Of a stretch of 64,000 nucleotides of DNA, positions 22,986-32,680 are shown piece after piece (position 1 is the first letter of the stretch; every line of letters begins with the position of its first letter). The stretch spans positions 124,001-188,000 of the forward strand of contig NC_084729.1 of assembly GCF_033807575.1 (NCBI RefSeq). The letters are read 5' to 3'. The position numbers and the translations under genes were made by a program. The stretch is from Cydia pomonella (taxonomy: Eukaryota; Arthropoda; Insecta; Lepidoptera; Tortricidae). The notes under the pieces were generated by a model that worked only from the letters and a program-made list of their open reading frames with translations, was not told where the DNA came from and searched no databases.

Positions 22986-23018
22986 ATTTGACCCACACTT
23001 AATTACATACATACATAC

Positions 23019-23155
23019 CAGTGTTGGCCAAACGTTAATTGCAATTGACAATTAACCATTACAAATTGAACCGTACACCGTAACGGACGGTTACAGGTTA
23101 CGGTTCAATTTGTAATGATTAATGGTCAATTGCATTAATTTTTCGGCCAACACTG
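23019..23155. mobile_element. hAT-like MITE, 137 bp
   Basis: Ends CAGTGTTGGCC / GGCCAACACTG with an 8-bp duplication ATACATAC / ACACATAC (one mismatch). CAG-starting ends with an 8-bp duplication are the hAT signature. Most of the element is a hairpin. Confidence 0.85.
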
Positions 23156-23226
23156 ACACATACTATCAAGGCAAGTTAAATAAAATCTTGTAAAAATTGT
23201 TGCCCCAAAAGTAATCAAACGTAACG

Positions 23227-23376
23227 TTACGCACTTTGTCGGCTTTTCTGAGTACACAGGACAGCGTATATAACAAGTGTAAGGATGAGGCAACCCAACA
23301 ATACGCCCGCAATAATGTATTTTGCTTTTCCAAACTTTTCGTCCAAATACTTGCGGAGCTTCGCTGGATCCTCCAT
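23227..23376 (-). CDS. Small membrane protein exon, family A (49 aa from ATG)
   Basis: The exon starts at 23383 after a TTTAAACAG acceptor; the frame enters in phase 2 and reaches ATG 23376 after two codons. It encodes a charged amphipathic N-terminal part with a KYLDE motif, one helix starting KYIIAGVLLG, and a short basic tail. A GTGCGTAAC donor overlaps the final codons at 23228-23234, so the coding part could end there or continue by splicing. The closest relatives are the exons at 31.1 and 21.4 kb. No upstream coding exon was found with confidence. Confidence 0.55.
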   Translation of the reverse strand: MEDPAKLRKYLDEKFGKAKYIIAGVLLGCLILTLVIYAVLCTQKSRQSA

Positions 23377-23511
23377 GCAGAACCTGTTTAAAATAAATAA
23401 ATTTTACCGTTTTTTTTACAATTTCGACGTCACACTCGTAAAGGGCCTCTTGTATCCTTAGCTATCGATTTCCATAATCTCCTAGCCATTTTCTGCCACA
23501 GAGACTGCGTT

Positions 23512-23990
23512 CTACCGCTGAGAGCGTTGCTGGTGTGATCTCAGGTGACTGATATAGGCAATTTTTGCAGCGAATGTGCGACCACACTCGCTGCATGTCA
23601 TCACCCCTTTTACATAATTGTAAAGTATGGCCACAGGTGGTCTGGCCTTCAGTTCCTCGCGCTTAGCGTCGAGTTCTGTGCGCCGCTTAGCTTCAAATTG
23701 ACGCACCTGCGTCTGCACAATATGCCTCCAACGTGGACGGTCACTGGCTACTTTCCGATGTCGTTTGCTCTATATGAGCTTATATGCCGCTTGAACGCAT
23801 CTTTACATGACAAGCCCTGGTCGCCTTACTTTCCATCAGCTCGCAGTAGAAGATGCGTTTCGCGACTCGGTCTTGGGGCATGCGGGAGACGTGACCGCAC
23901 CATCGTGACTGTCCTCTCATTCGGTAGGCTTCTATTCCAACGACATTTCCATCATGATTGGACTTGAAATTACCTATAGAGTTTGTTTGG
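23512..23990 (-). mobile_element. LINE ORF2 C-terminus with C2H2 finger, decayed
   Basis: Two minus-strand frames, 23990-23780 and 23718-23512, contain in order an RT-tail motif (GHVSRMPQDRVAK) and a terminal zinc-finger-like CSECGRTFAAKIAYISHLRSH. The frames are offset, so the copy is frameshifted. A second copy of the finger end is at 33798-33963 (+). Confidence 0.8.
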
Positions 23991-24054
23991 AAAGAGAAGA
24001 GCCGTGCAATGTATGGGGTCCAATACATTCCACGACTCTTCTCTTTCCGAACAG
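23978..24054. mobile_element. Short hairpin element related to 15664-16196
   Basis: Inverted repeat GGAAAGAGAAGAG...CTCTTCTCTTTCC around CCAATACATTCCA, the same end sequences as the larger element but without the minisatellites. Confidence 0.6.
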
Positions 24055-24818
24055 ACTAGTATTTTTTTATATAAAAAGTACTGTCCAATGGAATTATTAT
24101 GGAACGCTTGTTTCTTTGTTGCATAGAGAAACTATAGCATTATTTATTACTTTATAGTGACCCGTTATAAAATGAGTGTCTAAACCTCGAAAGGAAGAAA
24201 AAAGAATGATAGTTTGTGTCATCCACAATGGCGCGCAGATTTGTGTGTTGTCAAATCTAACATTGAATAAAATGACAATATGAGTTAAGGCACGCGTCTT
24301 CGTGAATGGCACGATCTATATCTCAAAGACGACTGCACTAGATTCGGACCAAGCTGACTCTGCGTGGCATTTACAATGACAAAGTGGGGACATGACAACA
24401 TTAATGTCAAATATCTATGAAAGTATGACGTTTATAATGGCACTCACTCACTTTGTTCTATCAAGACGGTGTAACACATAGATATACTATAGTTTCCATA
24501 GATATGCAATACGCGTGCGCCCGTGAGCGACAGAACATACGCAATGCGACGAAGTTAAAACACTCAAGATTCCTGACAACATACCAAATATAACCTACGT
24601 GATTTGGTCGGGTTATTTGTTAAAAAAATAAAATAAAGTAAGACTGTGACAAGAACAAACAAAAATAATACTTTATCTGCTACTCCTACTGAAAGATACA
24701 TAAGACTAACCCGTTCGGTGATTTCCCCCCACCGCTCATATCTGGTACAGTAATACTATAGACTCATAATAGACTCCAAATGTAAGAAAAAGAACAAAAA
24801 TAAACTCAAGTACGCACC
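24055..24818. other. Intergenic stretch without a recognised gene
   Basis: Contains AT-rich DNA and scattered MITE-like scraps, including a minus-strand copy fragment of a repeat also near 16230-16290 (24350-24400). No splice-bounded frame was accepted. Confidence 0.4.
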
Positions 24819-24908
24819 CTATATACACAAGGCAGCGTAGATAATGAAACCGATCACGAGCACGCCCAGCGATACGCCAGCGATGATGTATATGTATTTT
24901 TTGTTCAT
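24819..24908 (-). CDS. 29-aa membrane micropeptide, family A
   Basis: The exon begins at 24915 after TTTTTCAG; ATG at 24908 follows seven bases later. The peptide is Met plus a few basic residues, then one helix (YIIAGVSLGVLVIGFIIY) and the end AALCI. The TAG is followed by one base and then GTGCGTACT, a donor-like sequence shared with the 29.1- and 31.1-kb units. Either this is a complete micropeptide with a spliced 5' UTR, or the last coding exon of a longer protein entering in phase 2. It is nearly identical to the 27.3-kb unit. Confidence 0.6.
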   Translation of the reverse strand: MNKKYIYIIAGVSLGVLVIGFIIYAALCI

Positions 24909-24915
24909 GCGAGTT

Positions 24916-26129
24916 CTGAAAAATAAAAACAACAAAATAGTCTTTAATGTTTATCCGCTTAGAATTTTTGATCGAGCGTGCTCGTGTCGCCGCTGGTACG
25001 AAATTACACGAAGTTTTATCTTATTTGTCAGACTGCACCGGAACGAGCTGGATATTGTATGTCTTATATATCAGACTACGAAGGTTAAAAGGGGCCAAAT
25101 TCGCTGTTTTACGTCGCTATAGCAAGCTTGAACGTTGTATAAACAGTAAAGTTCTGTACACAATATTTTAACTTGGTAATTGTTATTTAATTACGTTTAC
25201 TGATATTTCAAAAACATACCGTATAACAAGTAAATAATTATTCCGGGAACCCTTTTCCCGAGTTAAAATCCGTATAAACAACTTTACTATGCAACGCTTA
25301 GACGATAAACTTTAACCAATAGTGAATAATCATGTACACTTCAATTGCGTCGGCCGATTTTTCAATGATATAAATAGTTTTTGAGAAATCGATACTATTT
25401 AACTTCGTGCGTTGCTACAGCGCGCGGGTGTCTGAGCGGGCGAAGAGGGGCAGTCGCCGCTTGGCCGTCGAATTGGGAGCCTGTGTCACTCGACGCGACG
25501 TGCGCTCAATAATTCTCTGTGAATTGATCGTACGATTTTGACTTTTGAGAGTTTTGAGTAAGCGAACGGACAGAATAATTTGCGTCTGCAAAATAAAGTT
25601 GTAAAGGTGAAGAACGAGGAAGGGGGTCGAGGGAGTTTGAACGCGCGACGTCATTCAGATAGGGGACGGCCTTAAAGGAATAATGGAAAACTCGCCGCTT
25701 CGGGTGTGATTCGAATCGAATTTGGGACCTTTTGGAACACTGGTCCAATCACTCTTAACCAACTGAGCTACTAAAACTTATCAGAAGCATACGAACATCT
25801 CCATACCTTCCCTTCGTTTACAAGTCTTAGGCAAGCGCGTAGCGACATCAACCGCAACAATAAAAACAGTGCCATCTAGTGAGTTTATAGCAAAACTATC
25901 TCGAGAGAGAACTCTTCCAATTAAAAAAACCGGTTCATCTGTTACCATTAATACAAATGGCATAGACACACAGTTACGCGTTACTCTGTAAATACTTAAA
26001 TAATAAATAAATAGGGAACACAAGGGAACAACACAAATCAACCTAGCCTCACATTAAACTTAAATAGCGTGTGTGACGCGTTATATATTGGATGTCTAAA
26101 ACTAACATACATATATAGTACATTAGGGC
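24916..26129. other. Intergenic stretch; one SINE family C copy
   Basis: A SINE family C copy lies at 25676-25970 (minus, tRNA-like head AGCTCAGTTGGTTAAGAGTG; tail shared with 29230-29350). The rest is AT-rich with no gene seen. Confidence 0.5.
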
Positions 26130-26515
26130 AGGGGAGCGAAACTGATCCTAAAGGTTGTCTGGAAGAGATCGCTTTTTAGCGATAAGACCGCCTGTTGTTT
26201 ACCTCTTCTTTATATGTTGTATTATTTGTACTGTTTCTGTATTGAGGTGTGCAATAAAGAGTATTTGTATTGTATTGTATCCTTGCGGGCATTCTCGCTT
26301 CCTTTCGGCTCAGCATTGCTCCTAGCAATTATTATGGTTCGCACAACTTGACGTCCCTTTGCGTGCGCCACAGATAAAATAATTGACTTGAATTTTGACA
26401 ACCCTAAATAGCCGAAAGAGATTGTGCCATACATTAGAAAGGGACAGCATGATTCGTCCCTGAATCGCTGCCAAACTTCGGTTCTGTAGGAAGTGTCTTT
26501 TCTGTACGGTAGTAC
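26130..26515 (+). mobile_element. LINE 3' tail plus interspersed repeat D
   Basis: 26140-26280 matches 52300-52440 (marker TAGCGATAAGACCGCCTGTTG-like; ends in AATAAAGAGTATT), a typical LINE 3' tail. 26280-26515 matches 20100-20390. Confidence 0.7.
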
Positions 26516-27091
26516 TATTATTCTGTGTATAATATTGTTCTGTGCCTGGGGTAGAGAAGTAAGAATTACCTCAGAACACAGGTGACCTGAGGCCTTCTTT
26601 GGCAGAGGTGTATATACTGTTTTTAGGGTTCCCTACTCAAAGGTTAAAACGGGACCCTATTATTAAGACTCTGCTGTCCGTCCGTCTGTTGTCTGTCTGT
26701 CTGTCACCAGGCTGTATCTCATGATCCGTCATAGTTAGACAGTTGAAATTTTCACTGACGATATATTTCTGTTGCCGCTGTAACAACAAATACTAAACAA
26801 CAGAATACAATAAATTACCAATACAACAAACGTGATTTTTTTGCAATTTTTATAGATAATAGTACTGAACCCTTCGTGCGCGAGTCCGTTTCGCACTTGG
26901 TCGGTTTTTCTTTTCGACGAAGCCGGAAAGCGGCAACTTCGTTTAGGGCAGCGGGCCGGAAGTTGCTGCTTTCCGGCAGAAAAAAAAATCTAGATAAAAT
27001 CAACCGTTCATCTGATCTCGATAAAGAAGATTTTTCTCGGAATAATTAATTATTTATGTTCGTCTATCCCAAAAACGACTGGACTAAAATA
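26516..27091. other. Repeat-rich spacer
   Basis: Contains a copy (26620-26800 and 26860-26910) of the family seen at 30660-30830 and 62150-62470, marked by CCGTC/CTGTCTGT and a GAC-AGTTGAAATTTTCAC block. No gene seen. Confidence 0.4.
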
Positions 27092-27289
27092 ACCCTTTTC
27101 CAAGCATAGTACGATTTATCGATCAGATACGCGCCAATAGAAATTCAACTTTAGCATTCCAATTTAAGGTTCAAATTTCATTGGACTCTCAGTCAACATG
27201 ACTTGTCTTCAAAAGAAGCTGAATTAATTAAAATATATTTGGACTATTTGGAAAAACCTTGGAGATTGTTGCGGTCTGGAAAAGGGTTA
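27092..27289. mobile_element. MITE family E, intact
   Basis: Ends AACCCTTTTCCAAGCATAGT and TCTGGAAAAGGGTTAA. Other members at 21763-22440, 27857-28000 (partial), 29690-29776 (partial) and 44337-44546. Confidence 0.75.
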
Positions 27290-27330
27290 AATAAAAAGTA
27301 AAAGAAAATAAATGTAAGTACGTACCCTAA

Positions 27331-27429
27331 TTAATTACACAAGGCAGCGTAGATAATGAAACCAATAACGAGCACGCCGAACGATAAGCCAGCGATGATG
27401 TATATTTTTCGGATGTATTTTTTGTTCAT
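27331..27429 (-). CDS. 32-aa membrane micropeptide, family A
   Basis: Same layout as the 24.8-kb unit: acceptor at 27437-27438, seven bases, ATG 27429, basic start, helix IIAGLSFGVLVIGFIIY, end AALCN, TAA, then GTACGTACT a few bases on. Compared with 24.8 kb it has three extra codons (nine bases) before the helix. Third-position changes between the two units and the conserved helix suggest the protein sequence matters. Confidence 0.6.
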   Translation of the reverse strand: MNKKYIRKIYIIAGLSFGVLVIGFIIYAALCN

Positions 27430-28796
27430 GCGAGCACTGAAAAAAAGTATTCAAATTAAAGCAAATATTGAAAATTCATCACTTCGGGTAAAGATAATTT
27501 GAAATAGAGGTGTATTATCAAAGAAAACTTTGTAGCCACATTAATTTACTCTCATACTTCGACACATGGTTAAAACTTTTAGAACGCCATATGACTTAGT
27601 CCTAATTCTTTCACTGATATGTGTTAAATTTGTTAAATATCAAAAAGTGGCGCTTTGACAATCCACCTCTATTTCAAATTCTCTTTGCTTCGGGTATGAT
27701 TAGAACTTGCGACCTTTTGGAACACTAGTCAATCGCTCTTAACCAACTGACCTACCAAAAATTACCAGAAACGTGTGAACCCCTCCAGCTTCCTTTTGTT
27801 TTCGAAATCATTAATTATTTATGTTCGTCTATCCCAAAAACGACTGGACTAAAATAACCATTTCCAAGCATAGTACGATTTATCGACTACATACAAGCCA
27901 ATAGAATTTCAACTTTAGCATTCCTATTTAAGGTTTAAATTTGATTAGACTTTCAGGAAATGTGACTTATCTTCAAACTAATCGTCAATGAATGAATGAA
28001 TAAAAATATATTTTAGTATAGGTTATTAGGTATAGGGTATATTGTATAGGTTAAAATAAAAATTAAAAGAATCAAAATAAATGTAAAAGTAATGTCATAA
28101 AAATGCACCGATGAATGTTATCGTCGATGGCTCTTTAACAATAGTGTAAATAAACTAATAAAATAATTAGCAGCAAGGCTCGGAAACCGGTTCGATTTCA
28201 AAACTTGGCGCAAAACCTAAAAGGTGAATTTTGATTTAGTTCGAAAAACCATTATTCCATAAAGTTCTTGCCAGATTAACCGGTTTAGAACTCTAAAAAC
28301 CGTTTTCTTCCTATGTAGGTGTCTTTGTTTACGCGGCACACCAATAGGCCGGAGGGCCGTCTCGTCGCTCGTTTTCTAAGCATTCGCGTTCTTATGAAAG
28401 TTCGGAGTAAAACCAAAATAAACCGGTATTTACCGCTATTTTTAAAACCGGTTCAAACAATCTTGATCCCGGTTACTTTTCTACATTTTAATGTTTAAAT
28501 TTTAATTTCAAATTTTCCTAGTATTCCAACTTTTCATTTCGTATAAAAAAAAAGATTTATGTAACAAAACATTAATTCCAAAGTAAATACGATTTGTGCC
28601 GTAAATACGATACAAATCTATGAAATTAAATTTTTCTTTGAAAAATTGGTGATAAAGTTTCACCCAGAAACACAAAGTATCATAAACATGTATTCCCACT
28701 TCTTATATCTATGGTATTCCCACTACAAGGATGGGACGTGCGGCAAAGCGCTTCATACCTCTTTTTCGTAAAGATAAAGTTTTATGACCAATCGGT
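27430..28796. other. Spacer with MITE E and SINE C pieces
   Basis: A SINE family C head is at 27690-27800 and a partial MITE E at 27857-28000. The rest (28000-28790) is AT-rich with no frame or repeat I could name. Confidence 0.45.
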
Positions 28797-29060
28797 GACG
28801 CCCTTTTAGCGTGGTCGCTAGTGACCCTGCCTGTGAAGTAGGGAGGTCCCGGGTTCAAATCCTGGTAAGGGCATTTATTTGTGTGTTTATCACAAATATT
28901 TGCTCCTGAATTATGGACGTTTTCAATGTATATATTTATTTATATATAGCTATAAATTATATATATCGTCCCACAACTCAAGCCTTATTGAGCTTACTGT
29001 TCGACTAGGTCAATCTGTGTCAAATTATCAAATAATATTAATCGGTGCAAATTATATTTC
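28797..29060 (+). mobile_element. SINE family A
   Basis: Plus-strand copy with tRNA-like head (GGTCCCGGGTTCAAATCCTG), body and the CTTATTGAGCTTACTGT tail. It ends about 15 bases from the 3' end of the 29.1-kb exon unit. Confidence 0.8.
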
Positions 29061-29076
29061 GTCAAGTATACGCACC

Positions 29077-29173
29077 CTATTTACACAAAGCAGCGTAGAT
29101 AATGAAACCAATAACGAGCAAGCCGAGCGCTATGCCCGCGATGATGTATAACGGCTTTTTGCTCTTGCCACTT
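29077..29173 (-). CDS. Membrane helix exon, family A, lacking the ATG of its paralogs
   Basis: Acceptor CTTTTCAG at 29174-29181, phase-2 entry, then SGKSKKPLYIIAG and a helix ending FIIYAALCK before TAG 29077-29079, one base and GTGCGTATA. The codon equivalent to the start ATG in the 24.8-, 27.3- and 31.1-kb units is AAG here. This exon can therefore only be translated if spliced to an upstream coding exon, or it is a dead copy. The reading frame and helix are intact, which argues mildly against long-standing decay. Confidence 0.5.
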
Positions 29174-29189
29174 CTGAAAAGAAAAAAAA

Positions 29190-29390
29190 AAATGGTCCAA
29201 TCGCTTTTAACCAACTGAGCTGAAAAAACTTTCCAGAAGCTTACAAAGCCGTCCATACCTTCATTTTGTTTTGCAAGCCTTAGGCAGGCACGTAGCGACA
29301 TCTACCGTTATAATGAAAACAGTGCCAAATAGTGAGTTTATACCAAAACCGGTTTATCATTATCTCATATCTGTTACCATCATCTTCCTC
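29190..29390 (-). mobile_element. SINE family C copy
   Basis: tRNA-like head (complement of CAGCTCAGTTGGTT) and a tail matching 25780-25900 (TAGTGAGTTTATA marker). Confidence 0.6.
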
Positions 29391-29394
29391 GCGT

Positions 29395-29626
29395 TGTCGC
29401 GGCATTTTGCCACGACTCATGGGAGCCTGGGGTCCGAAGGAAAACATCGTGAGGAAACCGGACTAATTCCAACAAGGCCTAGTTTACCCCCTGGGTTGGA
29501 AGGTCAGCTGGCAGTCGCTTTCGTAAAAAACAAGTGCCTAGGCCAAATCTTGGGATTAGTTGTCAAGCCCATCCACATGAGCCGTGGCAAAATGTCGGGA
29601 CAGCGCGAGGAAGAAGATAGAAAACT
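29395..29626 (+). mobile_element. SINE family B body
   Basis: Matches 7960-8190 (GGAAAACATCGTGAGGAAAC marker) but lacks the tRNA head. Confidence 0.75.
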
Positions 29627-29799
29627 CTCAATAGTTAATTTTTGGTGTATCACTTGAAGTACAGTCCAATTTCCCGAAAGACCAATTTAATTTGAACTTT
29701 AAATTGGATTATTAAGGTTTAAATTAAATTGAAATGTATGTGGTCTATACAAATCTTACCGTACGAAAAGGGTTAATAAAATGTAAATAAATAAAATAT

Positions 29800-30035
29800 T
29801 ATAGGTAATCCTTACACAGATCGACTAAGCCCACAGTAAGCTCAAGGCTTGTGTTGTGGGTACTCAGACAACGATATACATTATATATAATATAAAAATA
29901 CGTACATACATACATAGAAAACACCCAAGACTCAGGAACAAATCACACAAATAAATGTCCTTACCCATTCGAACCCAGGACCATCGGCTTCATAAGCAGG
30001 GTCACTACCCACTAGGCCAGACCGGTCGTCAAAGG
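29800..30035 (-). mobile_element. SINE family A
   Basis: Minus-strand copy with recognisable head and body, with small deletions compared with 42258-42530. Confidence 0.75.
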
Positions 30036-30139
30036 GTACACCGCACGGATGCTACTTGCCCGTGTCATGGGACGCATGCAAGAGTTGATGAAATCTAAGA
30101 TGACAGACGGTGTCGCCCCCACAGGATGGGCCCCCGCAA

Positions 30140-30640
30140 TCAGCGAACTCTAAGATAGCTTAAGGGCAATATCAGTATGAGGACTAAGGGTGTAAAAATA
30201 CGTTTTTTTGTCCAACTGCTGCTATTTTTTTCTCCCTTTCCAATCCTCCCTGTGCTGAGCAAGATCCCGCCAATCCCGCTGAAACGCATCCAAGTCGTCC
30301 CGCCATCTCTTTCTCGGACTACCTCTGCCACGACTACTCCCAATTGCACTGAAGCGCAAGCTTGTCGACATATGCATCTTGCCCATCCTGACCCACGGTG
30401 CCCATACCTGGTCATTAACTGCGGCGCAGAAATCACGGCTCAACGTTTATCAAAGGGCAATGGAGTGGAGTATCCTGGGTGTCCGAAGATCTGACAGGGT
30501 GAGGAACGCAGAGCTTCGCTCCAAAACCCTTGTCATCGATGTTAGGATGAAGACCGCCAGGCTAAAGGGGGACTGGGCTGGATATGTCTGCCGAATGAAT
30601 GATGACAGATGGGCCAAAATAGCCACTAGCTGGTAGCCCA
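30140..30640. mobile_element. Two pieces of one LINE in opposite orientation
   Basis: The minus strand of 30222-30355 encodes the ORF2 tail (SPRKRWRDDLDAFQRDW). From about 30361 the plus strand encodes the preceding RT region (ILTHGAHTWSLT ... RMNDDRWAKIATSW) to a stop at 30636. The parts are adjacent but head-to-head, so an inversion or two insertions occurred. Confidence 0.75.
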
Positions 30641-30659
30641 GAGTAATAGTAGGAATAAT

Positions 30660-30830
30660 TTAAAAAACCGGACAAGTGCGAGTCGGACACGCCCACCGAG
30701 GGTTCTATACTTTATAGTATTTATGGTTAAAGCGGCAACAGAAATACAGCTGTCACGGTTCATAAGATACAGCCTGGTGACAGACGGAAAGCCAGACGGA
30801 CGGACAGAGGAACCCAATAAATTGAAAAAT
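30660..30830. mobile_element. Interspersed repeat G fragment
   Basis: Shares CAAGTGCGAGTCGGAC and CGGCAACAGAAATACA blocks with 62150-62470. Confidence 0.6.
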
Positions 30831-30907
30831 TCACTGTCTCGGGCGAAGCTTGAACTCGCATAAGGCAAGCTCGAAGACGCATATGGTGAACATATTCGCT
30901 GTCTGCA

Positions 30908-30985
30908 AGTGAAGTCTCGGTAGCTTAGTTCGCAGAGCGATGGGCTATTGGCCCAGAGTCGCGAGTTCAAGTCTCGCCCGAGACT
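30908..30985 (+). mobile_element. tRNA-like SINE head
   Basis: GTCTCGG and CCGAGAC form a perfect seven-base-pair acceptor-like stem and GCGAG-TTCAAGT-CTCGC a proper T arm. The anticodon stem has a mismatch and would give an unusual ATT anticodon. Similar sequence recurs at 53395-53460. I call it a tRNA-derived SINE or tRNA pseudogene. Confidence 0.5.
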
Positions 30986-31080
30986 GTGAAATTTCCGACG
31001 ATTAATTTGTCTCTAAGATTTCTAGATATTTCTGTTAAAATTAATTTAAAAACAGGAATCAATGGACATACCTACGCACC

Positions 31081-31194
31081 TCACTTCTTACTTTTGGTCG
31101 AGCACACGATAGCGTAAATAATCAATGTAAATACGAGTATTCCGAGAAAGACACCCGCTAATATATATTTATTTCTATTGTAGTTCCTGTTCAT
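31081..31194 (-). CDS. 37-aa membrane micropeptide, family A
   Basis: Acceptor TTTTTTTAG, exon from 31201, ATG 31194, Asn/Arg-rich start, helix YILAGVFLGILVFTLIIY, Cys, basic tail STKSKK, TGA 31081-31083, one base and GTGCGTAGG. The tail resembles that of the 23.2-kb unit. The conserved features of the family are seven bases between acceptor and ATG, phase-2 entry, AGV/AG-x-x-LG in the helix and a Cys just after it. Confidence 0.6.
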   Translation of the reverse strand: MNRNYNRNKYILAGVFLGILVFTLIIYAIVCSTKSKK

Positions 31195-31201
31195 GCAAGT
31201 C

Positions 31202-31761
31202 CTAAAAAAATACACATTTCTGAATTAAAGGTAAATTTAAAAAAATCACAGCTTCGGGTGAGGCTTGAACTTGCGACCTATATAACTTGAGGCTCCGGTG
31301 CGGTTAAGAATATTTTACGGCAGATGACGCTATGCGGCTTTAATGCATGTAAACAAAAAAAAAAGAATGGAAAAGGTCCGGTGTTGCAGGCGTACATAGG
31401 CTACGGAGACTGCTTACCATCAGGCGGGCCGTATGCTTGTTTAGTAAGCTTCGGTAGCTCAGGTAGTTCAGAGCGATTTGACCGGTGTCACACAAAAATA
31501 AATACTTTATTGAAACAAGACTGCAATTTTTTTGGGATACCTACCTATGCTCGACTGCAATACCTTGATCCAAGAAATATATACTGGAATATTTAATTTA
31601 TTTTTGCGGTTGGAACATTAATTGCATGTAAAAATACGCAAGTAAGTATAACGGGTTAATTAGCACTGATTGACTAAATAGCACGTTATCTTTTCGCGGA
31701 TAAGCAAAGTAATATTTTTTGCTTTTAAATAGTATAGATTTCCGCAAAGTAATGTCTGATT
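31202..31761. other. Spacer with repeat scraps
   Basis: A SINE C head fragment (31245-31290) and a minus-strand piece of repeat R (31382-31445). No gene recognised. Confidence 0.45.
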
Positions 31762-31956
31762 CTGTACCCCTAGTGTAAGTTTTATCGACATCATAACGTG
31801 ACGAACGCGTTTGCGTTAAGTGTCATTTTGTATAGGATTTTGAGTTTCCAAAACGTCCCGCTTGGCGCGCTCTTTCTAAATCACATACAAAATGAGACTA
31901 AACGCAAACGCGTACGTCACGTTTCGAAATCGAATTTATTTACACTAGGGGTACAG
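31762..31956. mobile_element. 195-bp palindromic MITE, family H
   Basis: Ends CTGTACCCCTAGTGTAA and complement. The interior is largely self-complementary. A second copy in the opposite orientation is at 43276-43466. Confidence 0.85.
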
Positions 31957-32086
31957 TTCATTATTTGGAAAATAAAACTTTATATACCTAACTTTTTTTC
32001 TTCCTAACATCTAATCTTTCGATTCCAATAGGTCTCTGCAACGCTCGAGTAACTACACATTTAGCATCGCCGGCTCGCAGCTATTA

Positions 32087-32200
32087 AGGATTTGCCACAC
32101 TGGATGCGTTCTGCGGTCTGCGGTCAGGTCAGGTCAAATTGAAATGTATATAATGACCTGACCGCAGACGGCAGAACGCATCCAGTGTGGCAAATCCCTT
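32087..32200. mobile_element. 114-bp palindromic MITE
   Basis: Inverted ends AGGATTTGCCACACTGGATG; nearly the whole element is a hairpin. Flanked by TA on each side. Confidence 0.85.
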
Positions 32201-32213
32201 ATTATTATTATTA

Positions 32214-32680
32214 GGGGCATTTTCACTTAACCATGTATATGAGTCAGGCCAACATAAGTTGTCAGCGATTTTGATAACCCAGACGGTGCAAGTGCCAAGT
32301 AAACGTAGAAGTTTGACTTTTAAAATAACCGCCTGTGCTATCAAAATCGCTGCCAACTTAGCTTGGTTTGACTCTATTAACGGCTGTTTAGCAATCGTCA
32401 CAAACCTGTGGGTTATGTCCAACCCAGGGGCGTAGCTACCGCCGTATCTGCCGTATCAATTATACGGGGCCCCCGGGCCACGGGGGCCCCCAACGTGCGT
32501 TTTTGTGGGAAATCTTTACCCTTCCTAAGGGCCCCCAAACAAATTTTTATACGGGGCCCCGCCAAGGCACGCTACGCCACTGGTCCAACCCCATACATTT
32601 TGTGGGCAAAGTGACAGTTAGACGTGACTTAAAAACAATTTAAGTCGCGTTTTTAAGTACAAGTAAAAATGAAAATGCCC
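32214..32680. mobile_element. 467-bp element with TTA duplication, itself carrying a hAT MITE
   Basis: Ends GGGGCATTTTCACTT / AAAATGAAAATGCCC with TTA at 32211-32213 and 32681-32683, a PIF/Harbinger-type signature. A second inverted repeat (CAGCGATTTTGATA) lies inside, and the hAT MITE at 32425-32582 is inserted in it. Related internal sequence is at 34388-34450. Confidence 0.7.
32425..32582. mobile_element. hAT MITE with perfect 8-bp duplication
   Basis: Starts CAGGGGCGTAGC, ends GCTACGCCACTG, and is flanked on both sides by GTCCAACC. GC-rich, without coding frame. Confidence 0.9.

Noticed and set aside
23545..23967. 140-codon plus-strand frame
   Set aside because: It is antisense to a recognisable LINE fragment.
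30908..30985. A functional tRNA gene
   Set aside because: Good acceptor stem and T arm, but the anticodon stem is mismatched, the anticodon would be ATT, and related sequences occur as repeats.
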